Origin: Pyrinomonadaceae bacterium
GTDB taxonomy: Bacteria > Acidobacteriota > Blastocatellia > Pyrinomonadales > Pyrinomonadaceae
Reading direction: 5' to 3'
Assembly (NCBI GenBank): GCA_019694345.1
Contig: JAIBCA010000074.1
Location: forward strand, 32,960 to 96,959
DNA length: 64,000 bases
Every line of letters starts with the position of its first letter. Within the stretch, counting starts at the first letter, position 1. Positions 18,175 to 27,332 of the stretch are shown one piece after another. Under the pieces are notes generated by a model. That model made no database searches and was not told the DNA's origin. It saw nothing but the letters and a program-made list of their open reading frames with translations. The position numbers and the translations under genes were made by a program.

Positions 18175-21100
18175 TTACGCATTGACCACGCCGAATCGAC
18201 TCTTGAATTCCTCGCGGCCGAAGGTCCGGTCGAGCCAAATGTTCGTCAGTTTTTCCTGAATGCTGTTCGCCTTAAGCCGATCGTTCAGGTTCTTGAAATC
18301 GACGAAATCAAGATGCTGGTCCTGATTGAAGCACGAGAACACAAAAAACTCTTCGCCGGTGTGCGGATTGACGTGCCGCTGCAGGCACTGTGCGCACACC
18401 TCCTTCATCATGCACTGCATGGGCGAGTTGATCGAACCGATCGCGACATGGTGCTCTTTCAGATAGGGTTTGAGCGACGCATGGCGAGCCTCGCGGACGC
18501 CATTCATCATACGATCCGAGCCGATCGCTATGATGCGGTCGACGTCCTTCAGATCGACGGTCTTTTCGCCTAATTTGCCTTCAGCGTAGGCGATCATGGC
18601 CTGGACAATGTTGCCCCGAAAATGTGCATCCTGCGGTCGCTGAGGTACGATCTCGGTGCCCCAATCAGTTGCCCAGATGACTTGGTCGGTCGCGTCCTCG
18701 ATCTCTTCGCGCTTAAAGAGGTCATCGCCGTTCTTATATCCGGCAAAGTAGATCACCTTGTTGTTTTTTGCCCGCAGTGCGCGGGCGATCGAAAACAAGA
18801 CCGCGTTGCCGAGGCCGCCGCCGGCAAGCAGGACGGTCTCGTTCTCGGTGATCTCGGTCGGCGTGCCGGTAGGGCCCATCACGAGCACCTCTTCGCCCTC
18901 CTTGAGCAGCTGACACATTCGCGACGAGGTTCCCATTTCGAGAACGATCATCGACAGTAAACCCTTTTCCTCATCGACCCATGCACCGGTCAGTGCCAGG
19001 CCCTCCATCATCAGGCGTTTGCCGTCGATAACGGGCGCGGTGGTCTCAAAATTCTGCAGTCGATAAAACTGTCCCGGTTCGAACTTTCGAGCCTGCAGCG
19101 GAGCCTTGACGACGACATCCACGATGGTCGGGGTCAGGCGTTCGACCTTGACCACATACGCTCGAAGTTCTTCGTCGAGCTTGGCCGTAAGGTCGTCATA
19201 GATACGGTCGCGCTCGATTTGCGGCAGGGTGCCGCGGGCAGCCAATTCGTCGGCAAATATTTCGGCCACTCTTTCATAGCCGTGCTTGGCCGATGCCATT
19301 GCCTTTACTACGTTTCCGGCGTATTTCGGGTGGTTATCGCCGTAATAGCTGATGAACTTGCCGTTGTGCTCGTATGAAGTGAAAAATCCTGTCTCGCCCT
19401 TTGCCGCTTCGACCGTGTGCAGAGTACCGTCGGGGCCGCGTTCGACCCTGAAGGGCTGAAAGAACTGACGCCATTCGTCCATCTTAAAGGTTCCGGGCTT
19501 TTCCTTTTCGTAGATCACATTTGGCGACGTTCCGGCCGCGACACACACGGTGCGGGCAGGAAGTTCAAAGGTCGTACCGGTCTTCTCGAATTTTCCGCTC
19601 TCGGCGATGTACTCCAATCGCTCGAAGATGATAGCTTTGACAGCTCCGAACTCGTCCGGTACCGCTGCGGTCGGGCTCATACATTCGACAATGTTAATGC
19701 CCTCTTCAAGCGCCTTCTGCACTTCCTCGTGGTTGAGCCGATACGCGGGCGAGTCCTGCAACCGCTTGCGATAAACCAGCGAAACGCCGCCCCATCCCTG
19801 AACGAGTGAAACAAGATCGGGCTCTTCGCCCGCAGCGGCTGCCCGGGCACGTTCCGCCCTGACGGCACGGCCATGTTCGATAAATTCTTTAAATATCGCG
19901 AGTTCCTCGGCATCATAGGCGGCGAATATCTTTTCCTCGCCAAACTCCTCGACCACCTGTTCGTATTTCCCAAGCATTTTCTCAACCTGAACAGGGTAAT
20001 ACGCAAATATTTCGGTGGCTGTATCGATACCAGTAAGGCCTCCGCCGATGACGACGGCCGGCAGACGCACCTGGAGATTTGAAAGCGTATCTTTCTTGAA
20101 CGCACCGGTAAGCTGCAGGGCCATGAGGAAATCGGATGCCTGACGGATACCGCGGATCAGGTTGTTTTTCATCGGAACGATCGTCGGGCGACCGGCGCCG
20201 GTCGCGATAGCGATGTGGTCAAAGCCAAAATCCCACGCATCTTCGATCGTCAGCGTTCCGCCGAACCGAACGCCGCCGTATGCTCGAAAACGCTTTCGGC
20301 GGGTCAGCATCAACTGGATCATCGTCAAGAAATTCTTGTCCCAGCGGACGGTGATGCCGTATTCCGAAACCCCGCCAAAACCGGAGAGGATGCGTTCGTC
20401 CAGTTCTTCGGTGACTTCGCCGATGTCTTTGATGGCCTTCGGTACGGTCGTACCGCAATTGCCGGTCCAGTCGGCCGGCAGCGGTTCGATCTTCAGGCCG
20501 TCGAGTCCGACGACCCCAAAGCCTTCATTCAGCAGGTAATGCGACAGAGTGTAGCCCGCCGGGCCGAGTCCGACGACCATTACGTTCTTGCCGTTGTAGG
20601 GAAGAGCATAGGGACGCTTGGCATTCAGCGGGTTCCACCGAGTCAGAAGGCTGTAGATCTCAAATCCGTAAGGCATCTTGAGCACGTCAGTCAGCGACGC
20701 CGTTTCCGCGAGCGGGATATTCACCGGTTCCTGCTTCTGAAAGATACAGCCTTTCATGCAGTCGTTGCAGATGCGGTGTCCCGTGCCGGCACACATGGGG
20801 TTGTCGATCGCGACTATCGCCAGCGAACCGATCGGATCACCTTGCTTCTTGAGCATATGCATCTCGGAGATGCGTTCGTCGAGCGGACACCCTTCGGTCT
20901 TAATACCGAGTGGATTGCGTTTTGCGGTGCCGTCGGCCTCGCGCAGGCCGGTCGAACATGCGTCCTTTTCGCGTTCGTGGCAGATCATGCAGTAATCGAT
21001 CTCGTAGAGAGCGTCCCGCATGGTGCCGCGGTCGTCCGTTAGCTTAAAACCGTCACGCTTTCGCATCAATGCGGCCTCACCCCGCATCTTATTCGGCATT

Positions 21101-21909
21101 GCGGGATCCGGATGGATAAGGTGGACGAGGTTTTGATAGTCGAGCGGGTGCGGCGTCCTGAAACTGTGCCACCGCTTGGACTTATTGAAGAAGGCACAGG
21201 CCGACCACGCCTCGATCAGACGGAGAGCCGCCTTGACGGTCAGCAGGTCACCAACGCTCTCGATCTCGAGCACAAATCCTGAAAACAGCCTGCCAAAGGG
21301 TTTTTCGCTCAGGTCCTTATATGCCGATTGTATCTTTTCGATCGTTCGCTTGGTTCCGGCATCGAGTTCGATCTCTTTTGTGAGGTCTTCCTCAGCCCTG
21401 ACCAGAAGTGCCGTCATCGTTGCTATCGACAGTTCTTCGTCGTGGACGAGGGTTTGGTCGAACGCACAGTTCCTCAACTCACGGACAGCTTCCCAAAGTT
21501 CATTTTCATTGAACTGGCTGATCGCATCCGCCTTGAATGTCTTGGTGGCTCGCCTCTGGACAAAAAACTTGTACTGCCAAATGGGGTTCTGGATAAGCAC
21601 AGCCTTTTCCACCGAGGTTCGGACATCCGAAATTCCAAACAAACGCGCGATGAAATCTGAAAGATAAGGCGCTGAATCGGTCAGGATCGTCGATTCAGCC
21701 CTGCGTTCGATCCCCTCGCCACGGGTAGTAATGTATTTCGTAAGAGCCTCGTGCAGGACCGGTTCCTTTTCAGCGACCTCGGCATAGAATGCATCAGCAA
21801 GGTCCTTCAATCGTGCGGCGTCAAACAGATCTGAATAATTAAAACCCGGAACGCCCAGAGCAAAGTCACGCGATCCGATCGAATTGTTGTCCGTCATAGT
21901 CATGTCCAT
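18175..21909 (-). CDS. Fused flavin/Fe-S oxidoreductase (NfnB/GltD-like plus NfnA/PyrK-like)
   Basis: A 1244-residue multidomain electron-transfer protein. Residues 1-300 are mostly helical and unassigned. Residues 307-388 hold a GltD-type iron-sulfur region: Cys307, 310, 318 and 341, then Cys373, 381, 384 and 388. Residues 443-800 form an FAD/NAD(P)-binding pair of Rossmann folds, with GLGPAG at 447-452 and IGGGLTG at 621-627. Residues 915-1150 look like a ferredoxin-reductase domain (FEPGQFYRL; LLAGGGLGNAVLF), followed by a PyrK-type [2Fe-2S] set, Cys1166, 1172, 1175 and 1193. In NfnAB the two halves are separate subunits catalysing electron bifurcation between NADH, NADPH and ferredoxin. 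Here they are joined, catalytic half first. An ATG at 21903 is an alternative start. Direction and partners are unknown. Confidence 0.85.
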   Translation of the reverse strand: MDMTMTDNNSIGSRDFALGVPGFNYSDLFDAARLKDLADAFYAEVAEKEPVLHEALTKYITTRGEGIERRAESTILTDSAPYLSDFIARLFGISDVRTSVEKAVLIQNPIWQYKFFVQRRATKTFKADAISQFNENELWEAVRELRNCAFDQTLVHDEELSIATMTALLVRAEEDLTKEIELDAGTKRTIEKIQSAYKDLSEKPFGRLFSGFVLEIESVGDLLTVKAALRLIEAWSACAFFNKSKRWHSFRTPHPLDYQNLVHLIHPDPAMPNKMRGEAALMRKRDGFKLTDDRGTMRDALYEIDYCMICHEREKDACSTGLREADGTAKRNPLGIKTEGCPLDERISEMHMLKKQGDPIGSLAIVAIDNPMCAGTGHRICNDCMKGCIFQKQEPVNIPLAETASLTDVLKMPYGFEIYSLLTRWNPLNAKRPYALPYNGKNVMVVGLGPAGYTLSHYLLNEGFGVVGLDGLKIEPLPADWTGNCGTTVPKAIKDIGEVTEELDERILSGFGGVSEYGITVRWDKNFLTMIQLMLTRRKRFRAYGGVRFGGTLTIEDAWDFGFDHIAIATGAGRPTIVPMKNNLIRGIRQASDFLMALQLTGAFKKDTLSNLQVRLPAVVIGGGLTGIDTATEIFAYYPVQVEKMLGKYEQVVEEFGEEKIFAAYDAEELAIFKEFIEHGRAVRAERARAAAAGEEPDLVSLVQGWGGVSLVYRKRLQDSPAYRLNHEEVQKALEEGINIVECMSPTAAVPDEFGAVKAIIFERLEYIAESGKFEKTGTTFELPARTVCVAAGTSPNVIYEKEKPGTFKMDEWRQFFQPFRVERGPDGTLHTVEAAKGETGFFTSYEHNGKFISYYGDNHPKYAGNVVKAMASAKHGYERVAEIFADELAARGTLPQIERDRIYDDLTAKLDEELRAYVVKVERLTPTIVDVVVKAPLQARKFEPGQFYRLQNFETTAPVIDGKRLMMEGLALTGAWVDEEKGLLSMIVLEMGTSSRMCQLLKEGEEVLVMGPTGTPTEITENETVLLAGGGLGNAVLFSIARALRAKNNKVIYFAGYKNGDDLFKREEIEDATDQVIWATDWGTEIVPQRPQDAHFRGNIVQAMIAYAEGKLGEKTVDLKDVDRIIAIGSDRMMNGVREARHASLKPYLKEHHVAIGSINSPMQCMMKEVCAQCLQRHVNPHTGEEFFVFSCFNQDQHLDFVDFKNLNDRLKANSIQEKLTNIWLDRTFGREEFKSRFGVVNA

Positions 21910-22099
21910 ACAGCCTGCGTCCGGCAGGCAAGGCTAAATGAACAATATACCACTTGGCTTTGGCGCCATCCAAAACTACCGGCGTCAGGAGAGCTGAACA
22001 TCGGCCGATAATAATGATAATTCGGGCTAAATATGGTATAAAACTAGTTCGTCGAGTGATCGTATCGGGACGGCCCCGCGATCGTGAATTAAAGGCTGT

Positions 22100-24622
22100 A
22101 TGGAGCAAGATCAAAGGCTGACGCCTTTACCAAAATCGGTCGAGATGCGGCCGGCCGGAAGCGATTATCCGCCGAGTTACTCGTCGTACTATGACGACGA
22201 GTCGTTTGCCAACAAACGCTCGATCCGGCAGTACTTTAATATCGTCTACAAGCGGCTGCCCATAATCCTGGCGATCGCGATCGTAGTTACGGCCGCTGTA
22301 TCTTTCTATTCGTTTCGACAGCCATCGATCTATCAGGCGAGCACGGAACTGATCATCGAACCGCGCAAGCCGCAGGTGACCCAGAAAGAGGCCATCAACA
22401 TCAACTTCGGCAACGATTCGAACTATTACAATACTCAGCTGCAGTTACTCCAGAATGCCGATCTGATGAAAAAGGTCGTCGTTGCCCTGGGGCTCCATCG
22501 CGACGCAAAGCTGCTGGGTGACGAGAACCGTGGATTATTGAGCGGGCTGCGGTCATTGATAGTCGGCGACCAGAAAAAGGCTGATGCGGAATCTGCACTG
22601 CCGATAATCGCCGACTCAACTTCGCAGCCAAACTCGGGAAAGGTCATTCTCACGCCGGAAGAGGAGGCACTTGCGTCCCGATACGTTGGTAACCTGACCG
22701 GGCCGCGGCTTAAGGTCGAGCGGCTCGAAGATACTAATATCGTGACCGTTTCGGTCCAGAACGAGAATCCCGTCCTCGCTGCCAAGGTGGCGGACAAACT
22801 GGCCGAGATATTTATCGACGAGGACGCCAAGCGTGAGCTCGAGGGGGCTCAGACCGCGTACGACGAACTGACCAAGTCGATCGAAGACCTCAAAAATACG
22901 ATCGCCAAACAGGAGAGCGACTATATCGAGGAAATGCGCTCGAGCGATCTGCCGCTACAGGAAAAGGGCGGCGACCTTCGGGCCGGCAATCTTTCGACGC
23001 TGCAGGCGCAGTACAACGATGCTCTGTCCGAGACCGGCAAGATCCAGGCTCTGTATTCGGCGGCCGTAAACGCGGTCCAAAAAGGCGACATCATGTCGGT
23101 GGTCGGCGACAATAAGGCCCTCCAGGATGCCCGCAGTCAAAATCTCAAAAGACAGGCCGATCTGGAAAAGCGCATCGAGGAGATCGACAAGAAGATCGAC
23201 GAAGCGAAGGAAAACCGCAAAAAACTGCTTTCGAAATATACGGATGAGCACCCATCGGTCATCGAGGTGACTGCGCAGATCAATGAACTTGAAGCGCAGA
23301 AAGGCCGAGTGAACAACGAAGTCGCTTCGAAGATAAAGACCGAGAGCCAAAAGCTCGAAAAAGGCGCCGAGCGCGAGGTCCTCGCGACACTTAAGGCCCA
23401 ATACGACGCCGCCAGGCTCCGTGAGGACAGGGCTCGTGCGGCCTATATAAAGGCCGCGGAGGACGCCAATTTCGAGGGCCAGGCGGAAACGCGATTGATC
23501 ACCCGCAAGCGCGAGATCGAGACCAATCGAAGCCTGCTCGATACATACACTCAGCGGCAGAAAGAACAGGAACTTGCGATCGCCGGCGGACGTCCGAACA
23601 ATATCAAGATATCAAACCGAGCGGTCACACCGGGCGGTCCGATCGGGCCGAATCGAACGCGAAACATCATTGTCGCGCTATTGATATCGCTTGCCGCCGG
23701 CATCGGGCTTGCATTCCTGCTCGACTATCTTGACGATTCAGTTAAGTCCTCAGACGATGTCAGCCGTAATCTCGGCCTGCCGACGCTGGCTCTGATACCG
23801 CACCATTCGCAGAGCGAGAAGCGCAAGTTGCCGCTGCCCGGACTCGTGCCTCGCGGAGATGAATCGTCACAGGCCCAGTCGGCACTCATCACTCTCGACG
23901 AGCGCAATTCGCCGACCGCCGAGGCCTACAGGCATCTGCGGACCTCGCTGCTGTTCTCATCGGCCGGCAAGCCGCCGCAAACCATACTAGTGACATCGTC
24001 GCAGCCATCCGAAGGCAAAACGACAACGGCGATCAACACCGCGATCACACTGGCCCAAGCTGACGTCGATGTCATTGTCATTGACTGTGACTTGCGGCGG
24101 CCGCGGCTGCATAGTCACTTTGGCCTTGATAACAGTCAGGGGCTGACAAACTACCTGTCGGGCGAAAAGTCCACCGAAAATCTGATCAAAGCGGCACCCG
24201 GCTTGCCGAGGCTGAAGATAATAACGAGCGGCCCGATCCCGCCGAACCCGGCTGAGTTGCTGAGTTCGAACGAGATGAAGAACCTGATCCAGTTTCTCAA
24301 GGGCAGGTTCAAACATGTAATTATCGATTCGCCGCCGGCGATATCCTTCACCGATGCTGCGATCCTGTCGACCCTGGTTGACGGCGTGGTCCTGGTGGCG
24401 ATGGCCGGCCGGAGTTCGATCCATCTTATGCGCCAGTTCAAACAACGGCTAGGCAACATCGGCGCGAGGATCTACGGTGTGGTCCTGAACGGCATCAGAT
24501 CCGGCTCGATGGAATACGACTATTACGGTACGGGATACTACGACTACTATCGCCGCAGCGAAACAGACGAAACGCCGATCATGGAAGATACATCGAAACA
24601 AAGTTTCGATAATAGAACCTGA
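22100..24622 (+). CDS. Wzc-type polysaccharide biosynthesis tyrosine autokinase
   Basis: An 840-residue inner-membrane protein that controls chain length and export of capsule or exopolysaccharide. A Wzz/chain-length domain spans about 40-540, with TM1 at 53-70, a long coiled coil at about 240-510, and a PGGPIGP motif before TM2 near 525-545. The cytoplasmic BY-kinase domain has Walker A SQPSEGKTTT (about 634-643), Walker A' VIDCDLRRPR (about 658-668) and Walker B VIIDSPP (about 740). The C-terminal tail is a tyrosine cluster (MEYDYYGTGYYDYYRR, about 804-820), the usual autophosphorylation site. It is convergent with rhamnose genes. No Wza-type exporter or polymerase is adjacent; a separate polysaccharide group lies at 50453-53959. 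Confidence 0.95.
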   Translation: MEQDQRLTPLPKSVEMRPAGSDYPPSYSSYYDDESFANKRSIRQYFNIVYKRLPIILAIAIVVTAAVSFYSFRQPSIYQASTELIIEPRKPQVTQKEAININFGNDSNYYNTQLQLLQNADLMKKVVVALGLHRDAKLLGDENRGLLSGLRSLIVGDQKKADAESALPIIADSTSQPNSGKVILTPEEEALASRYVGNLTGPRLKVERLEDTNIVTVSVQNENPVLAAKVADKLAEIFIDEDAKRELEGAQTAYDELTKSIEDLKNTIAKQESDYIEEMRSSDLPLQEKGGDLRAGNLSTLQAQYNDALSETGKIQALYSAAVNAVQKGDIMSVVGDNKALQDARSQNLKRQADLEKRIEEIDKKIDEAKENRKKLLSKYTDEHPSVIEVTAQINELEAQKGRVNNEVASKIKTESQKLEKGAEREVLATLKAQYDAARLREDRARAAYIKAAEDANFEGQAETRLITRKREIETNRSLLDTYTQRQKEQELAIAGGRPNNIKISNRAVTPGGPIGPNRTRNIIVALLISLAAGIGLAFLLDYLDDSVKSSDDVSRNLGLPTLALIPHHSQSEKRKLPLPGLVPRGDESSQAQSALITLDERNSPTAEAYRHLRTSLLFSSAGKPPQTILVTSSQPSEGKTTTAINTAITLAQADVDVIVIDCDLRRPRLHSHFGLDNSQGLTNYLSGEKSTENLIKAAPGLPRLKIITSGPIPPNPAELLSSNEMKNLIQFLKGRFKHVIIDSPPAISFTDAAILSTLVDGVVLVAMAGRSSIHLMRQFKQRLGNIGARIYGVVLNGIRSGSMEYDYYGTGYYDYYRRSETDETPIMEDTSKQSFDNRT

Positions 24623-24634
24623 AATAAAATAACG

Positions 24635-25492
24635 TCACTCAGCCGCACCTTCGCTCGTTAGAAACGCGGCGAGCGAATCGCTCCAAACCGGCATCTTACC
24701 GAGCCCGAGCCGCTCACTGAAAAGGCATGCGAGTTTAGAACTGACGGGCCGTGGAGCGGGACGCTTCAGACTCTCACGAGAAACGGGCTCGATCAGCTCA
24801 CGGTCGAATCCGCCGATCTCCGCAACAGCCTCAGCAAATTCCAAATAACTCATTCCGGGCCCGCTGTTGGTCACATGGTAAGTGCCGGGCAGATCCAGTT
24901 CGGCAAGCTCGCGGAGCCGGCGGGCCAGATCGCCGGCGAAGGTCGGCGTTCCGTACGAATCACCAATTGCACTGATCCGCTTTCCCTCGGCAAGCAGGCG
25001 GTGCATTACGCTCAAAAAATTTGAGCCGCCCGACCCGTAGATCCAGCCTGACCTGACGATGATCGTTGCAGCATTTGCCGCGCGGGCACGATCCTCGCCT
25101 TCTAATTTCGAACGCCCGTAAACGGACCGTGGGTCGGGCGTGTCGCGTTGGGTATAAAAGCCCGGATTTTCCCCGCCAAAAACAAAGTCGGTCGATATTG
25201 TGACAAAAACAGCACCGCTCAGCTTTGCTGCAAGGGCGAGATTTTCGACACCGGCGGAATTTGAGGCGTAGCATGCCTGCTGGTTGGTTTCGGCTCCGTC
25301 TACGTCCGTAAAAGCGGCACAATTTAAGATGGCATCAAAGCCCGGATCGACAATGGCCTCAAAAACCTGTTCCCGATCTGAAATATCAAGCCGATCGCGC
25401 CCAAGCGCAGTGACATTGTCACCGATTTCCCGGCAATGCTTTGCCGTCGCTCGCGCGACCATGCCGTTGGCTCCCGTCACCAAGATCTTCAT
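24635..25492 (-). CDS. rfbD: dTDP-4-dehydrorhamnose reductase
   Basis: A 285-residue short-chain dehydrogenase/reductase (RmlD family) that makes dTDP-L-rhamnose, the last step of the pathway. It begins MKILVTGANGMVA with the NAD(P)-binding glycine motif. The catalytic YxxxK is YGRSK near residue 128, and TISTDFVFGG gives the Ser/Thr of the triad. ATG 25492 was used; a TTG 15 bases upstream in frame is less likely. It follows rfbB by 39 bases on the same strand, forming a two-gene rhamnose unit. rfbA and rfbC are not in the window. Rhamnose would feed surface glycans such as those handled by the neighbouring Wzc-like kinase. Confidence 0.92.
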   Translation of the reverse strand: MKILVTGANGMVARATAKHCREIGDNVTALGRDRLDISDREQVFEAIVDPGFDAILNCAAFTDVDGAETNQQACYASNSAGVENLALAAKLSGAVFVTISTDFVFGGENPGFYTQRDTPDPRSVYGRSKLEGEDRARAANAATIIVRSGWIYGSGGSNFLSVMHRLLAEGKRISAIGDSYGTPTFAGDLARRLRELAELDLPGTYHVTNSGPGMSYLEFAEAVAEIGGFDRELIEPVSRESLKRPAPRPVSSKLACLFSERLGLGKMPVWSDSLAAFLTSEGAAE

Positions 25493-25531
25493 AATAAATC
25501 TCAACAAGATCGAATGCCGGCGGAACCGGAA

Positions 25532-26545
25532 CTACACTTCGCCGTACATACGGCGATAGTATTCGCGGTACTCGCCGCTTCGGACGTGCTCGACCCAAGG
25601 CTGGTTGTTTCGATACCAGTCGATGGTTCCGATCAGTCCGTCTTCCCAGGACGTCAGCGGTTTCCAGCCAAGCTCGGTCTCCGCCTTGGTTGGGTCGATC
25701 GCGTATCGGCGGTCGTGACCCAGACGATCAGTGACATATCGGATCAGATCGTACGGTTTGCCGAGCGCGTCGAGTATGGCATGAACGACATCGATATTGT
25801 ATTGCTCGTTCCGTGACCCGATATTGTAGGCTTCGCCCGAACGGCCGTTTTCATATGCCAGCCAGATCGCCCGGCAATGATCGTCAACGTATATCCAGTC
25901 GCGCACGTTCTTGCCGTCACCGTAAACCGGCAGGGGTTCGTCGTTCATGGCATTGGCGATCATCAGCGGTATCAGCTTTTCAGGAAACTGCCGCGGGCCA
26001 TAATTGTTGCCGCATCGGGTGATGACAGCGTCGACGCCAAAGGTCTCGATCGCGGCGCGCACAATGAACTCGGCCGATGCTTTTGAGGCGGCATAGGGAG
26101 AGTTTGGCTGGAGCGGCGACGATTCGGTGAAGTACTCGTCACTTTCATCCGGCAAACTTCCCATCACTTCATCGGTCGAGATCTGAACAAAGCGCCTGAC
26201 GCCCTTTGCCCGGGCGGCATCGAGTAATACCTGAGTCCCGATAATGTTGGTTCGCAAAAATTCGTCTGCCGAGGTGATGCTGCGATCGACATGTGATTCG
26301 GCCGCAAAATTAAATATCGCATCCACATCATCCGGCAATGCGGCAAGTACGGAACTCCGGTCGCAAATGTCGCCATTGACGAAAACGTGACGGTTTTCGT
26401 CGAGTCCCGCAAGATTCTCAAGGTTGCCGGCGTAGGTCAACGAATCATAGTTTATGATCCTGACGTTAGGGTCATCGGCCAATAGCGATCGAATGAATGC
26501 CGAACCGATAAAGCCGGCTCCGCCCGTTACAAAAAATGTCTTCAT
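25532..26545 (-). CDS. rfbB: dTDP-glucose 4,6-dehydratase
   Basis: A 337-residue extended SDR enzyme converting dTDP-glucose to dTDP-4-keto-6-deoxyglucose. It has the NAD-binding GGAGFIGS at residues 8-15, the catalytic triad in QISTDEVMGSL (Thr-Asp-Glu) and YAASK near residue 152, and the family-typical NNYGPRQFPEKLIP and YVDDHCRAIWLA segments. The length is usual. It lies upstream of rfbD and 29 bases downstream of the PH-domain gene stop; the three minus-strand genes may be one transcript. Confidence 0.96.
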   Translation of the reverse strand: MKTFFVTGGAGFIGSAFIRSLLADDPNVRIINYDSLTYAGNLENLAGLDENRHVFVNGDICDRSSVLAALPDDVDAIFNFAAESHVDRSITSADEFLRTNIIGTQVLLDAARAKGVRRFVQISTDEVMGSLPDESDEYFTESSPLQPNSPYAASKASAEFIVRAAIETFGVDAVITRCGNNYGPRQFPEKLIPLMIANAMNDEPLPVYGDGKNVRDWIYVDDHCRAIWLAYENGRSGEAYNIGSRNEQYNIDVVHAILDALGKPYDLIRYVTDRLGHDRRYAIDPTKAETELGWKPLTSWEDGLIGTIDWYRNNQPWVEHVRSGEYREYYRRMYGEV

Positions 26546-26574
26546 AAATAAACAGATCCGCGATCACTGACCTC

Positions 26575-27147
26575 TCAACTGTCGAGGCGGCGCATATGCT
26601 TGAGCAGAACATCTGCGTATTCCTGCGGCGAATCAATGTTCTTGAGAGCAACCTTCCCTCCATCCTCACTGGCGTTATCGATCACCAGGTCGCCGAACCC
26701 GAGTATCCTCTGAAGTACCGACGTCGTGACGGTAACATCCTGAATGCGTCTGAGCGGGATGTTGCGGGTCGTACGTGAGATCAAGCCCTCGTCAACCTCG
26801 ATCTGCGTGTCCCTGAGCGAATACCGGACGAGTTTTGCCTTTACGTGGTAGAACGCGGGTATCAGGAACATCATCAGGCCCAATGGGATCGCTATCAGCA
26901 CGGTCACGCCAAACACACTCAGCAATGCGACCACCAGCAATGCCCCGATCGCCGCCAAGACATAACCGATCTTAATGAATTTCAGGGTCGGGCCGATCGA
27001 AAAGACCAAAATCCCGTCAGGATCCCCGGTTTGCTCGACAGGGCGGCCCGCGACCTTGGTTTCAACCTCCGGGTCGATCGAATTTCCGCATTTTCGGCAA
27101 AATTGAGCTTCGTCTGAGTTTTCAGTACCGCATTTGATGCAAAACAT
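26575..27147 (-). CDS. Zinc-ribbon plus bacterial PH (bPH2) membrane protein
   Basis: A 190-residue protein. Residues 1-22 are a zinc ribbon (Cys3, Cys6, Cys17 and Cys20: CIKCG and CRKCG). Two transmembrane segments lie at about 58-100 (ILVFSIG..., LVVALLSVFGVTVLIAIPLG). The region after about 105 matches the bPH2/DUF304 type: LVRYSLRDTQIEVDEGLISRTTR, IPLRRIQDVTV, then FGDLVIDNASEDGG and a terminal helix. Such proteins sit in the membrane with the PH-like domain in the cytoplasm; their role is unknown. It is probably the first gene of the rhamnose transcript, and it faces the DUF1906 gene across a 185-base divergent region. Confidence 0.82.
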   Translation of the reverse strand: MFCIKCGTENSDEAQFCRKCGNSIDPEVETKVAGRPVEQTGDPDGILVFSIGPTLKFIKIGYVLAAIGALLVVALLSVFGVTVLIAIPLGLMMFLIPAFYHVKAKLVRYSLRDTQIEVDEGLISRTTRNIPLRRIQDVTVTTSVLQRILGFGDLVIDNASEDGGKVALKNIDSPQEYADVLLKHMRRLDS

Positions 27148-27332
27148 AATTGTCGCTCTCCGGAATTGATCTTTGTCACAATCATTATAACCAGTTGACC
27201 ATAACTCTCAACCTGCTCGCCCGCCCGTCGCTCCGCCGATCGAGCCAGGGGAGCCGGTCTTGTCGCAAACCTCGACATTCGATTATACTTTACGCGAATT
27301 CCATAACGATCGCTCATAGTTTGAGGCCCCAT

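Noticed and set aside
27158..27173. Third CRP-like site (ATTGA-N6-TCACA) in the gap before the DUF1906 gene
   Set aside because: Only one half-site is good; the other matches at three of five positions.
27150..27332. In-frame N-terminal extension of the DUF1906 gene
   Set aside because: Arg/Ser/His-rich and it would bury the signal peptide; the ATG at 27333 begins it cleanly.
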